A DNA stretch of 64,000 nt from Alphaproteobacteria bacterium. GTDB lineage: Bacteria > Pseudomonadota > Alphaproteobacteria > Micropepsales > Micropepsaceae. Under the pieces are notes generated by a model. It had not been told where the DNA came from and made no database searches. It saw only the letters and a list, made by a program, of their open reading frames with translations. The stretch lies in assembly GCA_017983635.1 (NCBI GenBank), contig JAGOBA010000002.1:539418-603417 (forward strand). Direction: 5' to 3'. Every line of letters starts with the position of its first letter. The first letter of the stretch is position 1. The position numbers and the translations under genes are program-made. This document shows, in pieces, positions 7,684 through 16,990 of this stretch.

Positions 7684-7988
7684 GCTCGTCCTTCCTGGGA
7701 CCGCCGGCTTCCAACCGGCCCTTCCTTCAATCCTCCCGCGGCACCTGCCGCGCAAGGTCCACGATGCGCGGTGCCAAGGTCCTTGAGGCTCTGGTTGAGT
7801 ATTTTCTGATCCGCGAGATAAAGCGACGCGGGCGACTTGGGCACATCAAGCCAATCGACTTGCATTGGGATTTGCAAGGTGACGACGACTAGCGCGAGGC
7901 ATTCGAGATCAGAAAGCGCTCTTCAAGATCAGAGAATCTCCTTCGCGACGGGCACTCGCAACTCTCCGCTTGCATTTCCATCCGGAAT

Positions 7989-8003
7989 GTTCCATATTTG
8001 TTC
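7989..8003 (-). promoter_or_regulatory. LexA-type SOS box (GAAC-N7-GAAC on minus strand)
   Basis: GTTC at 7989-7992 and GTTC at 8000-8003 are separated by exactly 7 bases, the alphaproteobacterial LexA recognition pattern. Read on the minus strand with flanks it is GGAACAAATATGGAACA, identical at 15 of 17 positions to a second site at 30925-30941. No SOS gene follows on either strand; a 30-codon minus-strand frame begins only 8 bases away. Confidence 0.5.
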
Positions 8004-8133
8004 CAACCAGTCCTTCAGCTGCTTGGATACGCCTGTGATGCCCTCTTTCGCTCCTCACACCGCACGCCGGTCAGAAGCCCTCCGGACCCTCGCAAGCCGC
8101 GGAACCCGCCGCACCGCGCCCGGCGCCAGCCCC

Positions 8134-8206
8134 GTTACAAGTTACATCGATGTAGCGGCGAAGTTACGGGATTTTTGGCGCAAATCTGCGGTTGTTACGG
8201 AGTTAC
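8134..8206 (+). repeat. Five direct GTTAC repeats with a central palindrome
   Basis: GTTAC occurs at 8134, 8141, 8163, 8194 and 8202, all on the plus strand, in 73 bases. The second copy overlaps the perfect 12-base palindrome TACATCGATGTA (8143-8154). The cluster ends 147 bases before the gshB start. It resembles an iteron or multi-site operator, but no binding protein can be named. Confidence 0.5.
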
Positions 8207-8353
8207 GGCAAAGATTCGCAGCGTTTTCGCGCCACAGCGCCGAAATTCACATCACGCGGCCCGGAATTCGAAGATAGAGGGACATAATACCAACCGCGCA
8301 AACCCGCTATAACCCATGCCCCACACCCCAATCCCCAACACCAGGACCCTTCC

Positions 8354-9304
8354 ATGCCGCTGACCGTCGCCATTCAGATGGACCCGATCGATCGCATCGA
8401 CATCGGCGGCGACTCCACGTTTGCCTTGGCGCTGGAGGCCCAAGCCCGCGGCCACAAACTTTGGTACTACCTGCCCAAACATCTGGCCCAACGTGACGGC
8501 AAGACTTCCACCCGCGCCCACACGCTCGCCGTCCGCAATGAGCGCGGCAACCATTTCACGATTGGCGCGCCCGAGCCGCTGGATCTCGCCACCGTCGACG
8601 TGGTGCTTCTGCGCCAGGACCCGCCGTTCGACATGGGCTACATCACCACGACCCACATGCTGGAGCGTCTGCCCAAAAGCGTGCTCGTCGTGAACGATCC
8701 CTATTGGGTCCGAAACTCGCCGGAGAAAGTCTTCGTGACCGAGTTCCCGGACCTCATGCCGCCCACGCTCATCACCAGCGATCCGGAAACGATCAAAGCC
8801 TTCCGCGCCGAGCATGGCGAGATCGTGATCAAGCCGCTCTACGGCAACGGCGGCTCCGGTGTCTTCCGCGTGCAGCCGCAAGACGAAAACCTGAACGCCA
8901 TGATGGAGTTCTTCAACGCCTTCGTGCGCGAACCGATGATGGTGCAGCGTTATGAGGCGAAGGTCCGTCAAGGCGATAAGCGCATCATCCTGGTCGACGG
9001 TGAGGCCGTGGGCGCGATCAACCGCGTGCCTGCTAAGGGCGAGGCGCGCTCGAACATGCATGTGGGCGGGCGGCCGGAGAAAACCGAACTCACCGCGCGC
9101 GACAAGGAAATCTGCACCCGCATCGGGCCTGAATTGAAACGCCGCGGCCTCATCTTCACCGGCATCGACGTGATCGGCGATTACCTCACCGAAATCAACG
9201 TCACCTCGCCCACCGGCATTTGGGAAATCAAGCGCTTCTCCGGCACCGATATCGCCTCGCTTATCTGGACCGCCATCGAACGGCGGCACGCGACGCGCGC
9301 ATGA
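8354..9304 (+). CDS. gshB: Glutathione synthetase
   Basis: The 316-residue length equals that of E. coli GshB. The N-terminal domain begins [17 protein letters not shown], typical of the family. The ATP-grasp part shows [16 protein letters not shown] with K160 and the glycine-rich loop, [17 protein letters not shown], and the Mg-binding segment [12 protein letters not shown] with E280 and N282. The enzyme joins gamma-glutamylcysteine and glycine using ATP, the last step of glutathione synthesis in the cytoplasm. It overlaps comM by the ATGA at 9301-9304, so the two are cotranslated. In relatives this gene usually follows the yraN/BON genes that here lie 6.7 kb to the left. Confidence 0.95.
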   Translation: MPLTVAIQMDPIDRIDIGGDSTFALALEAQARGHKLWYYLPKHLAQRDGKTSTRAHTLAVRNERGNHFTIGAPEPLDLATVDVVLLRQDPPFDMGYITTTHMLERLPKSVLVVNDPYWVRNSPEKVFVTEFPDLMPPTLITSDPETIKAFRAEHGEIVIKPLYGNGGSGVFRVQPQDENLNAMMEFFNAFVREPMMVQRYEAKVRQGDKRIILVDGEAVGAINRVPAKGEARSNMHVGGRPEKTELTARDKEICTRIGPELKRRGLIFTGIDVIGDYLTEINVTSPTGIWEIKRFSGTDIASLIWTAIERRHATRA

Positions 9305-10818
9305 CCGTCGCACACATCTCGACTGTCGCCTTCGTCGGCATTGAGGCGCGCGAGATCGACGTGCAAGTGCATATGGCGGAGGCCGGCAGCAAAGAGATCA
9401 TGGCGATTGTCGGCCTCGCCGACAAAGCCGTCGCCGAAAGCCGCGAGCGCGTCCGCGCCGCGCTCCATGCGGTGGGCTTGGCCCTCCCGTTCAAGCGCAT
9501 CACCATCAACCTCTCGCCGGCCGACCTGCCGAAGGAAGGCAGCCACTACGACCTGCCGATTGCGCTTGGGCTGCTAACCGCGATGGGCGTGCTGCCCGCG
9601 CCGGAGATGGCGGGGAACATGGCCGTCGGTGAACTCTCGCTCGACGGCGCGATCGTGCCGGTCGCGGGCGTGCTGCCGGCCGCGATCAAGGCGCTCGAAC
9701 TCGAACGCACCTTCATCTGTCCGGAAGGGTCGGGGCCGGAGGCGGCTTGGGCCGGCGGCTTGGAAATCATCGCCGCGCCAAGCCTCGTCGCGCTGATCAA
9801 TCATCTCAAAGGCGTGCAGGTGCTCGCCGCGCCCACCGCGAAACTCGCCGACGAAACCTGCACCATCGCCGATCTGCGCGACGTGAAGGGGCAGGAGACG
9901 GCGAAGCGCGCGCTCGAGATCGCCGCCGCCGGCGGACACAATCTGCTGATGCTGGGCCCGCCTGGCGCCGGCAAGTCGATGCTCGCCGCGCGCCTGCCGG
10001 GCCTGTTGCCCCCGCTCGACGCACGCGAAGCCCTCGAAGTCTCGATGGTGCAAAGCCTTGCCGGCGAACTGAAGAACGGCGCCATCGGCCGCAGACGTCC
10101 GTTCCGCGCCCCGCATCACTCGGCCAGTATGGCAGCGCTCGTCGGCGGCGGCATCCGCGCGAAGCCGGGCGAAGTCAGCCTTGCGCATCTGGGCGTCCTC
10201 TTCCTAGACGAGCTGCCGGAGTTCCAGCGCACCGTGCTCGACTCGCTCCGCCAACCGCTCGAGACGGGCGAGACGCTGGTCGCCAGAGCGAACGCGCACA
10301 TCCGCTACCCCTCGCGCGTTCAACTCGTCGCCGCGATGAACCCCTGTCGCTGCGGTTACCTCTCCGACGCCGAACGCGCCTGTACCCGCGCGCCCAAATG
10401 CGCCGGCGAGTATCAGTCGAAACTCTCAGGCCCGCTGATCGACCGCATCGACTTGCACGTGGAGGTGAGCGCCGTCAGCGCGCAAGATCTCACGCTCCCA
10501 CCACCGGCCGAAGGTACCGCCGAAGTGGCGGCTCGCGTCGCCGCCGCGCGCGATAGGCAACGCCAACGCTACGCGGGAACGCCCATCCGCACCAACGCCG
10601 AAGCCGACGGCGAGTTCCTGGAATCGGTGGCCAGGCCCGACGCCCCGGGCCTTGCGCTACTCTCGAAAGCCGTCGACACGTTGAAGCTTTCCGCGCGCGG
10701 TTATCATCGCGTCCTCCGTGTCGCCCGCACGCTGGCCGACCTGCAGGGGCACGACTCGGTCGCCCGCCCCCACATCGCCGAAGCGCTCAGCTACCGGAGA
10801 CTCCATGTCACGAACTGA
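9301..10818 (+). CDS. comM: YifB/ComM-family Mg-chelatase-like AAA+ ATPase
   Basis: Start chosen at 9301 because it overlaps the gshB stop and begins with the conserved family N-terminus ([16 protein letters not shown]). The 505-residue protein has the N-terminal ChlI-like domain (about 1-170), Walker A GPPGAGKS at residues 219-226, Walker [10 protein letters not shown] near residue 300, the MNPCRCGY zinc-binding loop and the C-terminal Mg-chelatase domain with [14 protein letters not shown]. ComM is a hexameric helicase that promotes branch migration during integration of DNA in natural transformation. The family is widespread, so its presence does not prove competence. Confidence 0.93.
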   Translation: MTVAHISTVAFVGIEAREIDVQVHMAEAGSKEIMAIVGLADKAVAESRERVRAALHAVGLALPFKRITINLSPADLPKEGSHYDLPIALGLLTAMGVLPAPEMAGNMAVGELSLDGAIVPVAGVLPAAIKALELERTFICPEGSGPEAAWAGGLEIIAAPSLVALINHLKGVQVLAAPTAKLADETCTIADLRDVKGQETAKRALEIAAAGGHNLLMLGPPGAGKSMLAARLPGLLPPLDAREALEVSMVQSLAGELKNGAIGRRRPFRAPHHSASMAALVGGGIRAKPGEVSLAHLGVLFLDELPEFQRTVLDSLRQPLETGETLVARANAHIRYPSRVQLVAAMNPCRCGYLSDAERACTRAPKCAGEYQSKLSGPLIDRIDLHVEVSAVSAQDLTLPPPAEGTAEVAARVAAARDRQRQRYAGTPIRTNAEADGEFLESVARPDAPGLALLSKAVDTLKLSARGYHRVLRVARTLADLQGHDSVARPHIAEALSYRRLHVTN

Positions 10819-10947
10819 CGGAAATTCCGCACTTTCCTCAAGAAAACTGACGCCCGTCACAGCTCGGCTTTGGCTGCGCCCTGGGGCCGCCCTGCATCAG
10901 GTGCCCATGCTAGGATCATTCCCGCAAATCACCGCACGAGGACGAAC

Positions 10948-11469
10948 ATGCTGCGCTACGTAATGTATCTCTTTCAGCCGGGTGTCGTGTCGACCGGCCT
11001 CATGGGCACGCTGATGCAAGTGGGCCTTGCCTTCGCCAACACGATGAACATCGGCGGCGCCGCCGACATGATCGCGAACTACGGCCTCAGCGGCCAACTC
11101 GCCTCCGGCGGCCTGATCGCAGCACTTACCGGTGCATATTATTCGATGACGCAGCGCAAGACCGCGCACGCCATGGCGACGGGTGCGGGCGCTGTTGCGG
11201 GCGGTATCTCGGGTACGCTGGGCACCGCCATCACGCAAGCGGTGGGCTGGACACCGCTCGCGGAGGGCGCGAGCCAGTTGGTCAACTTCAGCGCGCTCGC
11301 CACTCAGTTCATGAGCATGCTGGGCATGGCCGACGCGAGCGCCGTCACCGATCCGATGTACGATCCAAACACCCTGACTCAGATTTTCGCCTCGACCGCG
11401 GCCGGCGGCGGCCTTGGCGCCTTGCTCGGCCGCTCGATGTTTGGGAGCAAGGAAAGATCGCACGCTTAG
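10948..11469 (+). CDS. Hypothetical membrane protein, Gly/Ala-rich
   Basis: The ATG at 10948 follows a GAGGACGA ribosome site. The 173-residue product is rich in glycine and alanine with three or four hydrophobic stretches (about residues 8-30, 50-68, 85-105 and 150-165), including GTGAGAVAGGISGTLGTAI. Such glycine-zipper-like patterns occur in small membrane proteins of varied function, and no family was recognised. A strong hairpin terminator follows directly. It is 129 bases after comM and oriented the same way but probably has its own promoter. Confidence 0.55.
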   Translation: MLRYVMYLFQPGVVSTGLMGTLMQVGLAFANTMNIGGAADMIANYGLSGQLASGGLIAALTGAYYSMTQRKTAHAMATGAGAVAGGISGTLGTAITQAVGWTPLAEGASQLVNFSALATQFMSMLGMADASAVTDPMYDPNTLTQIFASTAAGGGLGALLGRSMFGSKERSHA

Positions 11470-11476
11470 AGAAGAA

Positions 11477-11508
11477 AAGGCCGCGCAGGTACCTACCCGC
11501 GCGGCCTT
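11477..11508. terminator. Bidirectional intrinsic terminator
   Basis: AAGGCCGCGC (11477-11486) and GCGCGGCCTT (11499-11508) form a perfect 10-bp stem with a 12-base loop. On the minus strand the stem is followed by TTCTTCTC, a fair U tract. It lies between the convergent genes ending at 11469 and 11530 and can serve both. Confidence 0.8.
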
Positions 11509-11529
11509 CGACTGAATTTCAGGGACAGA

Positions 11530-11925
11530 TTACATCCCGGCTTTGATCTCGACGGTCACTTTCTCGTTGTTCGCGTCCATCTGCTCCCACTTGTCGCCGG
11601 CCTTATGCGGGCCCTTGAACTCGGAGCAGGCTTCCTTCGGCGCCGGTGTCTCCTTCGGCGCATTGGCCGGCAGGTCGGGCGTCGAGCAATACTGCTTGTT
11701 GCCGTCCTTGAGCGCCCACTTGCCCGTGAACTTCTCACCCTTGGCGTTCTCGCCCTTCAACGTACCGTCCTTGTTGATCCAAAGCTTGGACGTCTCGCCT
11801 TTGGCGTTCGTCACCAGCACCGTGTTGCCGTAGGCGCCCGCCATCGGGTCGTCCGCTGCAAGGGCCGCGCCCGCAAAGCTGGCCGCGACGAGGGCACCAA
11901 CGCCCCAAAGCGCAATCTTCCGCAT
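11530..11925 (-). CDS. Small secreted protein of unknown function
   Basis: The 131-residue product has a clear Sec signal peptide: positive start MRK, hydrophobic core of about residues 5-20, and AxA cleavage before DDPMAGAYG. The mature 108 residues are hydrophilic, with MAGAYGNTVLV, NAKGETSKLWINKDGT and GKWALKDG patterns suggesting a small beta-rich domain (lipocalin-like turns), and two cysteines (in QYCSTPDLP and KEACSEFKG) that could form a disulfide. I recall similar hypothetical proteins in other alphaproteobacteria without a function. A GGAGG ribosome site lies before the start. The shared terminator is right downstream. Confidence 0.65.
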   Translation of the reverse strand: MRKIALWGVGALVAASFAGAALAADDPMAGAYGNTVLVTNAKGETSKLWINKDGTLKGENAKGEKFTGKWALKDGNKQYCSTPDLPANAPKETPAPKEACSEFKGPHKAGDKWEQMDANNEKVTVEIKAGM

Positions 11926-12025
11926 CCGTAGATACCTCCGTTAAGTCCCTTGGGTTCTTGCCAAAGGGCGCGGGCTTATACCGTTAAGCCGCACTGCTCC
12001 GGAAGCGCGCGTTTGGACCCCGGTG

Positions 12026-14338
12026 ATGAAAGTTAAGCAATCTTCAAGCCCTGGCTGCGAGGGTGGGGAGTCGCAATCGTCCGCGCACCGCCTTGGGGTT
12101 GAACGCCGCGTGATCATTCCTCGTCTTGCACGAGTGTTCTTGGTACTGCTGTCGCTTGCAGCCATCGCCATGGCTGTGGCCAGCCAGTTCGTGCCTGCGG
12201 CTCGCCTGATGCCCGCCCCCATGATCGTCGCTTTGGTTGCCGTCGCGGGCCTCGCCATCCTCTTCAGCGCCCTGCTCGATGCGCGTCACCGCGTCCAGGC
12301 GCTGGATCAACGCTCCGGCGAACTCGCCCGTGTGAAGCTGGAACTCGAAACCACCGTCCGTGCGCTGCAACAACGACACCGCGAACTGCAAACCAGTGAG
12401 GCCCGCTACCGCGGTCTCGTCGAGCAGCAAGGCGACGTCATCTTGCGCAAGATGCCGGACGGCCGGCTCACCTTTGTGAACGACGCGTTCTGCAAGACCT
12501 TCGGTGCAGTGCGCGAGCGCGCGCTCGGCCGCCACTTCACGCCCGAGTTGCACCCCGACGAAAAGATCATGCCGCCGCCGATGGTGACCGGCAACACGAC
12601 CGTGCCCCGCGTGCGCTACGACCAGCGCCTGAACACGACGATCGGCTGGCGTTGGTTCGCCTGGGAAGATCACGTCATCCGCAACGACGCCGGCCAAGTC
12701 ACGGAAATTCAAAGCGTCGCCCGCGACATCACCGATCAAAAGCAGCTGGAGTCCGCGCTACGCGATGCCCGCGACAAGGCCGAGGACGCCAACCGCGCCA
12801 AGTCGATGTTCCTGGCCACCATGAGCCACGAAATCCGCACGCCCATGAACGGCGTGATCGGCATGGCCGGTCTCCTGCTCGACACGCCGATGACGCCCGA
12901 GCAGCGCTCCTACGCGAACGCCGTGCGCGAGTCCGGCGAAGCACTCCTCGACATCATCAACGACATCTTGGACTTCTCGAAGATCGAATCCGGCAATCTC
13001 GAGATGGAAGAGACCGCCTTCTCGGCCCGCACGCTGATTGAAAGCGTCGCCGAACTCTTAGGACAACGTTGCTTCGAGAAAGGCATCGATATCGCGACAT
13101 ACGCGCACCCGCGCCTCTCCGGCCAAATCCTCGCCGACGAAGGCCGCGTGCGCCAGGTGCTGCTCAATCTCGCTGGCAACGCCGTCAAGTTCACCGACGC
13201 CGGCGGGGTCCGCATTGTCGCGACGCCCGACTCGGACCCGCGCTTCATCCGCTTCGAAGTGGTCGATTCCGGCATCGGCATCTCCGAAGAGGCCCAACCG
13301 AAGATCTTCCAGGAGTTCACCCAGGCCGACTCATCCCTTGCCCGCAAATACGGCGGCACCGGTCTTGGCCTCGCGATCACCCAGCGCCTCGTGAAAGCAC
13401 TGGGTGGCACGATCGGCCTGAGCAGCCAACTCGGCAAAGGCAGCCGCTTCTGGTTCACCCTACCCATGAAGCGTGCGCCCGGCGTCGAGACCTCGGAGTC
13501 CATCTTGACCGGCGCCCGCGTGCTCGTGCTCACCGCCTTCCCGGGCCTCTCCGAATTCCTCGTCCGCCAACTCTGCGAAGCCGGCGCAGACGCCTTCGCC
13601 GCCAAAGGCGCAGCCGCCGCCGAAACGGCGCTCGCCGGTGGCTCGTTCAATGTGCTGCTGATGGACAATCGCTCCGGCAGCGCCCCCGCGGGCGAACTCC
13701 TCGTTCGCCTCAAGGCGCGCTTGCAAGGCGTAAAGACGATCGTGCTCCTGCCGGCCCACGAACGCGCATCGTTGCCGGCGCTGAAAGCGGCGGGCTTCGA
13801 CGGCTATCTGATCAAACCGATCCGCCGCGCCTCGCTCGTGCAGCGCGTTGCCGCCGTCTTGAACGGCGAAGATGCGGAACGCAACGACCCCTTCGTGCCC
13901 GACGAACAAGCGGCAGATCCTTCGCCGAACCAAGGGGGCTTGCGCGTCCTCGTCGCCGAGGACAATCGCATCAACGTCATGCTGGCGACTGCCCTGCTGA
14001 CAAAGATGGGCCATCGCGTGGACACCGTGGCGAACGGCCGCGAAGCGATCGAAGCACTGGCCCGCGCGCCCTACGATCTCGTGCTGATGGACGTTCACAT
14101 GCCCGAGATGGACGGCCTCGAGGCGACGCGACGCATCCGCTTGGCCGAGTCGACGGGCCGCCGCCGTGGCCGCTTACCGGTCGTCGCCCTCACCGCCTCG
14201 ACGCTCGAGGGCGACCGGCAAATCTGCATCGACGCCGGCATGGACGAGTTCCTCGCCAAACCGCTAAACCCCGATGCCCTGCGCGCAACGCTGGCCCGCT
14301 ACTCCCAACCGCCGCAGAACACGGCCAAGCGCGCCTAG
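12026..14338 (+). CDS. Membrane-bound hybrid sensor histidine kinase
   Basis: The protein has two transmembrane helices (about residues 34-56 and 62-82), a short coiled coil, a PAS domain (about 120-235), a HisKA dimerisation domain with the H-box [18 protein letters not shown] (phosphorylated H268), an HATPase domain with NAVKF, DSGIGI and GGTGLGLAI motifs, and two receiver domains. The first receiver (about 498-610) keeps an aspartate in LLMDN but lacks the N-terminal acidic pair; the second (about 635-755) is canonical ([20 protein letters not shown]-type lysine in LAKPL). No partner regulator is adjacent. GTG at 12023 and GTG at 12110 are alternative starts. Its stop overlaps the convergent AmpG gene by 4 bases. 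Confidence 0.9.
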   Translation: MKVKQSSSPGCEGGESQSSAHRLGVERRVIIPRLARVFLVLLSLAAIAMAVASQFVPAARLMPAPMIVALVAVAGLAILFSALLDARHRVQALDQRSGELARVKLELETTVRALQQRHRELQTSEARYRGLVEQQGDVILRKMPDGRLTFVNDAFCKTFGAVRERALGRHFTPELHPDEKIMPPPMVTGNTTVPRVRYDQRLNTTIGWRWFAWEDHVIRNDAGQVTEIQSVARDITDQKQLESALRDARDKAEDANRAKSMFLATMSHEIRTPMNGVIGMAGLLLDTPMTPEQRSYANAVRESGEALLDIINDILDFSKIESGNLEMEETAFSARTLIESVAELLGQRCFEKGIDIATYAHPRLSGQILADEGRVRQVLLNLAGNAVKFTDAGGVRIVATPDSDPRFIRFEVVDSGIGISEEAQPKIFQEFTQADSSLARKYGGTGLGLAITQRLVKALGGTIGLSSQLGKGSRFWFTLPMKRAPGVETSESILTGARVLVLTAFPGLSEFLVRQLCEAGADAFAAKGAAAAETALAGGSFNVLLMDNRSGSAPAGELLVRLKARLQGVKTIVLLPAHERASLPALKAAGFDGYLIKPIRRASLVQRVAAVLNGEDAERNDPFVPDEQAADPSPNQGGLRVLVAEDNRINVMLATALLTKMGHRVDTVANGREAIEALARAPYDLVLMDVHMPEMDGLEATRRIRLAESTGRRRGRLPVVALTASTLEGDRQICIDAGMDEFLAKPLNPDALRATLARYSQPPQNTAKRA

Positions 14339-15981
14339 CGCGCCCCGCCCGAGCGCGCTTGTCTGATCCACTCGATCGCACAAGCGACGACCGCGATGCC
14401 GCCAAGCCACATCGTAAAGATGAAGACGGATGCATAGCCGTCGGTCTTGATCATGTCGCCGAGCGCCCCGCGCCCCAGCGTCCCGATCAACATCGTTAGC
14501 GACGTGAACACGGCGAACTGCACGGCACCGTGCAGCTTGCTCGCAAGCGACGACAGATAGGCAATGAACGCGGCGCCGGCGAAGCCCGCCGCAATGTTCT
14601 CGCCCGCGATGGCCGCCATCAGGCGCGCCATGCGGTCGTCGAGGCCGAACAGCCCGAACAAGCTGGAGAGCCCCGTTCCATTCAGGAATGTGTTCACGTA
14701 CGTGCCGCCTGTCGCAAGGTCGGCATAGAGCAAGTTGGTGACGGCCGCCGTCACCGCACCGATGAACACCGACGCCATCCGGCCAAGCCACAACAGCGAG
14801 AGCGCGCCCAGCGCCACGCCCGCAATGGTCATCGCGACGCCCCAGATCTTCGAAGCAAGCGCCACCTCGGCCTCAGTGTACTGCAACTCGACGAGATAGA
14901 ACGGGCCCGCGAAGGGTCCCCAGACGCTGTCTGTAATGCGATAGCTCAAGATCACCATGAGCACGATCAGCGACGCAAACCCGAGCCGGCCCATCAGTTC
15001 GACCAGCGGTTCGACGATGGCTGTGTAGAGCCGGTCAGCCTGCTGCGACAGGAACCCGGCGGGCACGGCCGATTCTTCGACATCGACTTTGGCTCTCGCA
15101 AGCCAGGCCCCAAGCCCGCAAGGAAAGATCACTGTCGCCACCACAATCCATGGTCCATAGGTCGCCGTGAACGACGATGCGCTCGGCGCCGGCACGGCGG
15201 TGACCGCGACGACCATGAAGGAGATGATCTCATAGCCGGCCCAAGCCCACGCAGCGAGCACCGCCCCGACCGCATAGAGGCGCACCTTGGCGCTCACGCG
15301 ATAGACCTTTGCCCCGCTGCCGATGATGTCGCGAATGGGCGACTCCGGCGCGGCAAGCGTCGCCAACGACGCCAGCAAGAACACGATCGCGGCCGCGCCA
15401 TAGGTCGTGCCCCACGATGTCACGCTGGCGAGGAACAAGGCGCCGGCGCCGCCAACCAGCGTCGCCGACCGGTAGCCGAACTGATAGATCGCCGAAAGCA
15501 GGTCGATCGGCGTGGCTTGATCGGCTTCCTCGATGCGCCATGTATCGATCGAGATATCTTGAGTGGCGGATGCGAGAGCCGCCGCAGCCGCCGCGAGCGC
15601 CAGAATGCCCAGCCCGTGAGCCGGGTCGGTGGTGGCGATGATCGCGATGCAGATCGTGATCACGATCTGACAGAGCATGATCCAGCCCCGCCGCCGCCCC
15701 AACTTGTTGAACGGAAACGGCGGCATCAGATTCACGGCTGGCGACCAAAGGAACTTGAACGCATAGGCCAGACCGATCCACGACAGCACGCCGATCGTGG
15801 CCAGATCGACCTGCGCCTTGGCCAACCAAAAATTCAAGGTGCCGATCAGCATGACGTTCGGCAACCCGGCCGTGAACCCGAACACCAGCATGGAGGCCGT
15901 CTTGCGCTGTCCCAAAACGGCAACCGCCCGCTGAAACCAATTGCCGGGGGTCGATTGTGCTGGACCTGATGTTTCTGCCAT
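14335..15981 (-). CDS. ampG: AmpG-type major facilitator permease
   Basis: The 548-residue protein has about 12-14 transmembrane helices in two halves. The N-terminal half carries the AmpG-like signatures FTAGLPNVMLIGTLNFWLA, WIGLAYAFKFLWSPAVN, GRRRGW and ATQDISIDTWRIEEA. AmpG family proteins import anhydro-muropeptides from the periplasm for peptidoglycan recycling; more distant members transport other solutes, so the exact substrate is inferred. The long loop around residues 295-345 and C-terminal half with several extra helices are common in alphaproteobacterial AmpG proteins. Gene stands alone, convergent with the hybrid kinase and divergent from the OlsB-like gene. Confidence 0.8.
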   Translation of the reverse strand: MAETSGPAQSTPGNWFQRAVAVLGQRKTASMLVFGFTAGLPNVMLIGTLNFWLAKAQVDLATIGVLSWIGLAYAFKFLWSPAVNLMPPFPFNKLGRRRGWIMLCQIVITICIAIIATTDPAHGLGILALAAAAAALASATQDISIDTWRIEEADQATPIDLLSAIYQFGYRSATLVGGAGALFLASVTSWGTTYGAAAIVFLLASLATLAAPESPIRDIIGSGAKVYRVSAKVRLYAVGAVLAAWAWAGYEIISFMVVAVTAVPAPSASSFTATYGPWIVVATVIFPCGLGAWLARAKVDVEESAVPAGFLSQQADRLYTAIVEPLVELMGRLGFASLIVLMVILSYRITDSVWGPFAGPFYLVELQYTEAEVALASKIWGVAMTIAGVALGALSLLWLGRMASVFIGAVTAAVTNLLYADLATGGTYVNTFLNGTGLSSLFGLFGLDDRMARLMAAIAGENIAAGFAGAAFIAYLSSLASKLHGAVQFAVFTSLTMLIGTLGRGALGDMIKTDGYASVFIFTMWLGGIAVVACAIEWIRQARSGGAR

Positions 15982-16144
15982 GGGCGAATCCTGACTGAAC
16001 GAGCGGATTTGAGGCTTGCCCGCTTGCTTAAGCGAAGTCCAGTATCGGGTTTGCCACCATGCACGCGGTACCCTAGATTACGCGGCTCAATCCAACGCCG
16101 CAGGCCGCCTCCCGCGGCTCCCGGCCTTACTGAACGATCGACGA

Positions 16145-16984
16145 ATGGCGCCGCACGACGCGGAGTTGAGCAAGAGTTCTGACAAAGGCGATCACGTCCT
16201 GGACAAGTCGGGCACGCTAGAGGTGCGCCTGGCGACAACGGCGGCCGAGGTCGAAGCGGCTCAGCGCCTGCGCTACGACATCTTCTATCGCGAGATGAGC
16301 GCACAGCCGTCGCCGGAAATGGCCGCGACCGGCCGCGACTTCGATGAGTACGACCCGATCTGCGAACATTTGCTCGTGATCGACAAGGCTGAGGGCGACG
16401 CCGTCGTGGCGACCTACCGGCTGATGCGTGAATACGCAGCCGCCAAGTCCCCGAAAGGTTTCTACACGGCGGGCGAATACGACATCTCCGCCATGCTGAA
16501 GGCCCGGGCTGGCCAACGCCTGCTCGAACTCGGCCGCTCATGCGTGCTGAAGGACTACCGTACCGGTCCGACCATGCAGCTGCTCTGGCGGGGGCTGCTC
16601 GTCTACCTCATTCGCCACGACGTCAGCCTGATGTTCGGTTGCGCCTCGCTGCCGGGAACCGATCCGAAAGCCCTCGCCCTGCAGCTGTCCTACCTCCATC
16701 ATTTCTGCTTGGCGCCCGAAGCCGAGCGCGTGCGCGCGCTGCCGGAACGCTACTCGGCCATGAACCTGCTTCCCAAGGAAGCTGTCGATCAAGCGGAGGC
16801 GCTGCGCGCACTGCCGCCGTTGGTCAAAGGTTACATCCGCTCCGGCGCGCGCATCGGCGACGGCGCGGTGATCGATCACCAGTTCGGCACCACCGACGTC
16901 TTCATCTACTTCCCGGTGGCCAACGTCGATCCGCGCTGGATCAAGCATCTGAAGAAGAAAGTCGCCGCCGGCGCGGAGGGTTGA
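16145..16984 (+). CDS. OlsB-like ornithine/hemolysin-type N-acyltransferase
   Basis: Start chosen at 16145 because the upstream extension is not protein-like. The 279-residue protein belongs to the GNAT-type family that includes OlsB: RLRYDIFYREM at about residue 43, a central EHLLVIDKAEGDAVVATYRLM strand pair, the conserved LELGRSCVLKDYR block around residue 130, and FGCASLPGTDP. OlsB transfers a 3-hydroxyacyl group from acyl carrier protein to ornithine, the first step of ornithine lipid synthesis. No OlsA-like partner is adjacent; the plsC gene at 25.3 kb belongs to a different cluster. Six bases separate it from the next gene, so they may form an operon. Confidence 0.8.
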   Translation: MAPHDAELSKSSDKGDHVLDKSGTLEVRLATTAAEVEAAQRLRYDIFYREMSAQPSPEMAATGRDFDEYDPICEHLLVIDKAEGDAVVATYRLMREYAAAKSPKGFYTAGEYDISAMLKARAGQRLLELGRSCVLKDYRTGPTMQLLWRGLLVYLIRHDVSLMFGCASLPGTDPKALALQLSYLHHFCLAPEAERVRALPERYSAMNLLPKEAVDQAEALRALPPLVKGYIRSGARIGDGAVIDHQFGTTDVFIYFPVANVDPRWIKHLKKKVAAGAEG

Positions 16985-16990
16985 GGCCCC

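Larger units (their letters stand above)
7684..8353. other. 670-base stretch without a convincing gene
   Basis: Between the PcfJ and gshB starts there is no frame I can support. Short frames exist on both strands near 7720-7890: a 42-codon plus-strand frame at 7764-7892 and a minus-strand frame with a plausible start but low-complexity continuation, which may be remnants of a broken gene. The stretch also holds a LexA-like box at 7989-8003, five copies of GTTAC at 8134-8206, and a 12-base palindrome at 8143-8154. The gshB promoter must lie near its right end. Confidence 0.5.

Noticed and set aside
12023..12109. Alternative start of the hybrid kinase at GTG 12110
   Set aside because: Possible, but the frame from 12026 has an ATG; neither start has a strong ribosome site, so I kept the longer one.
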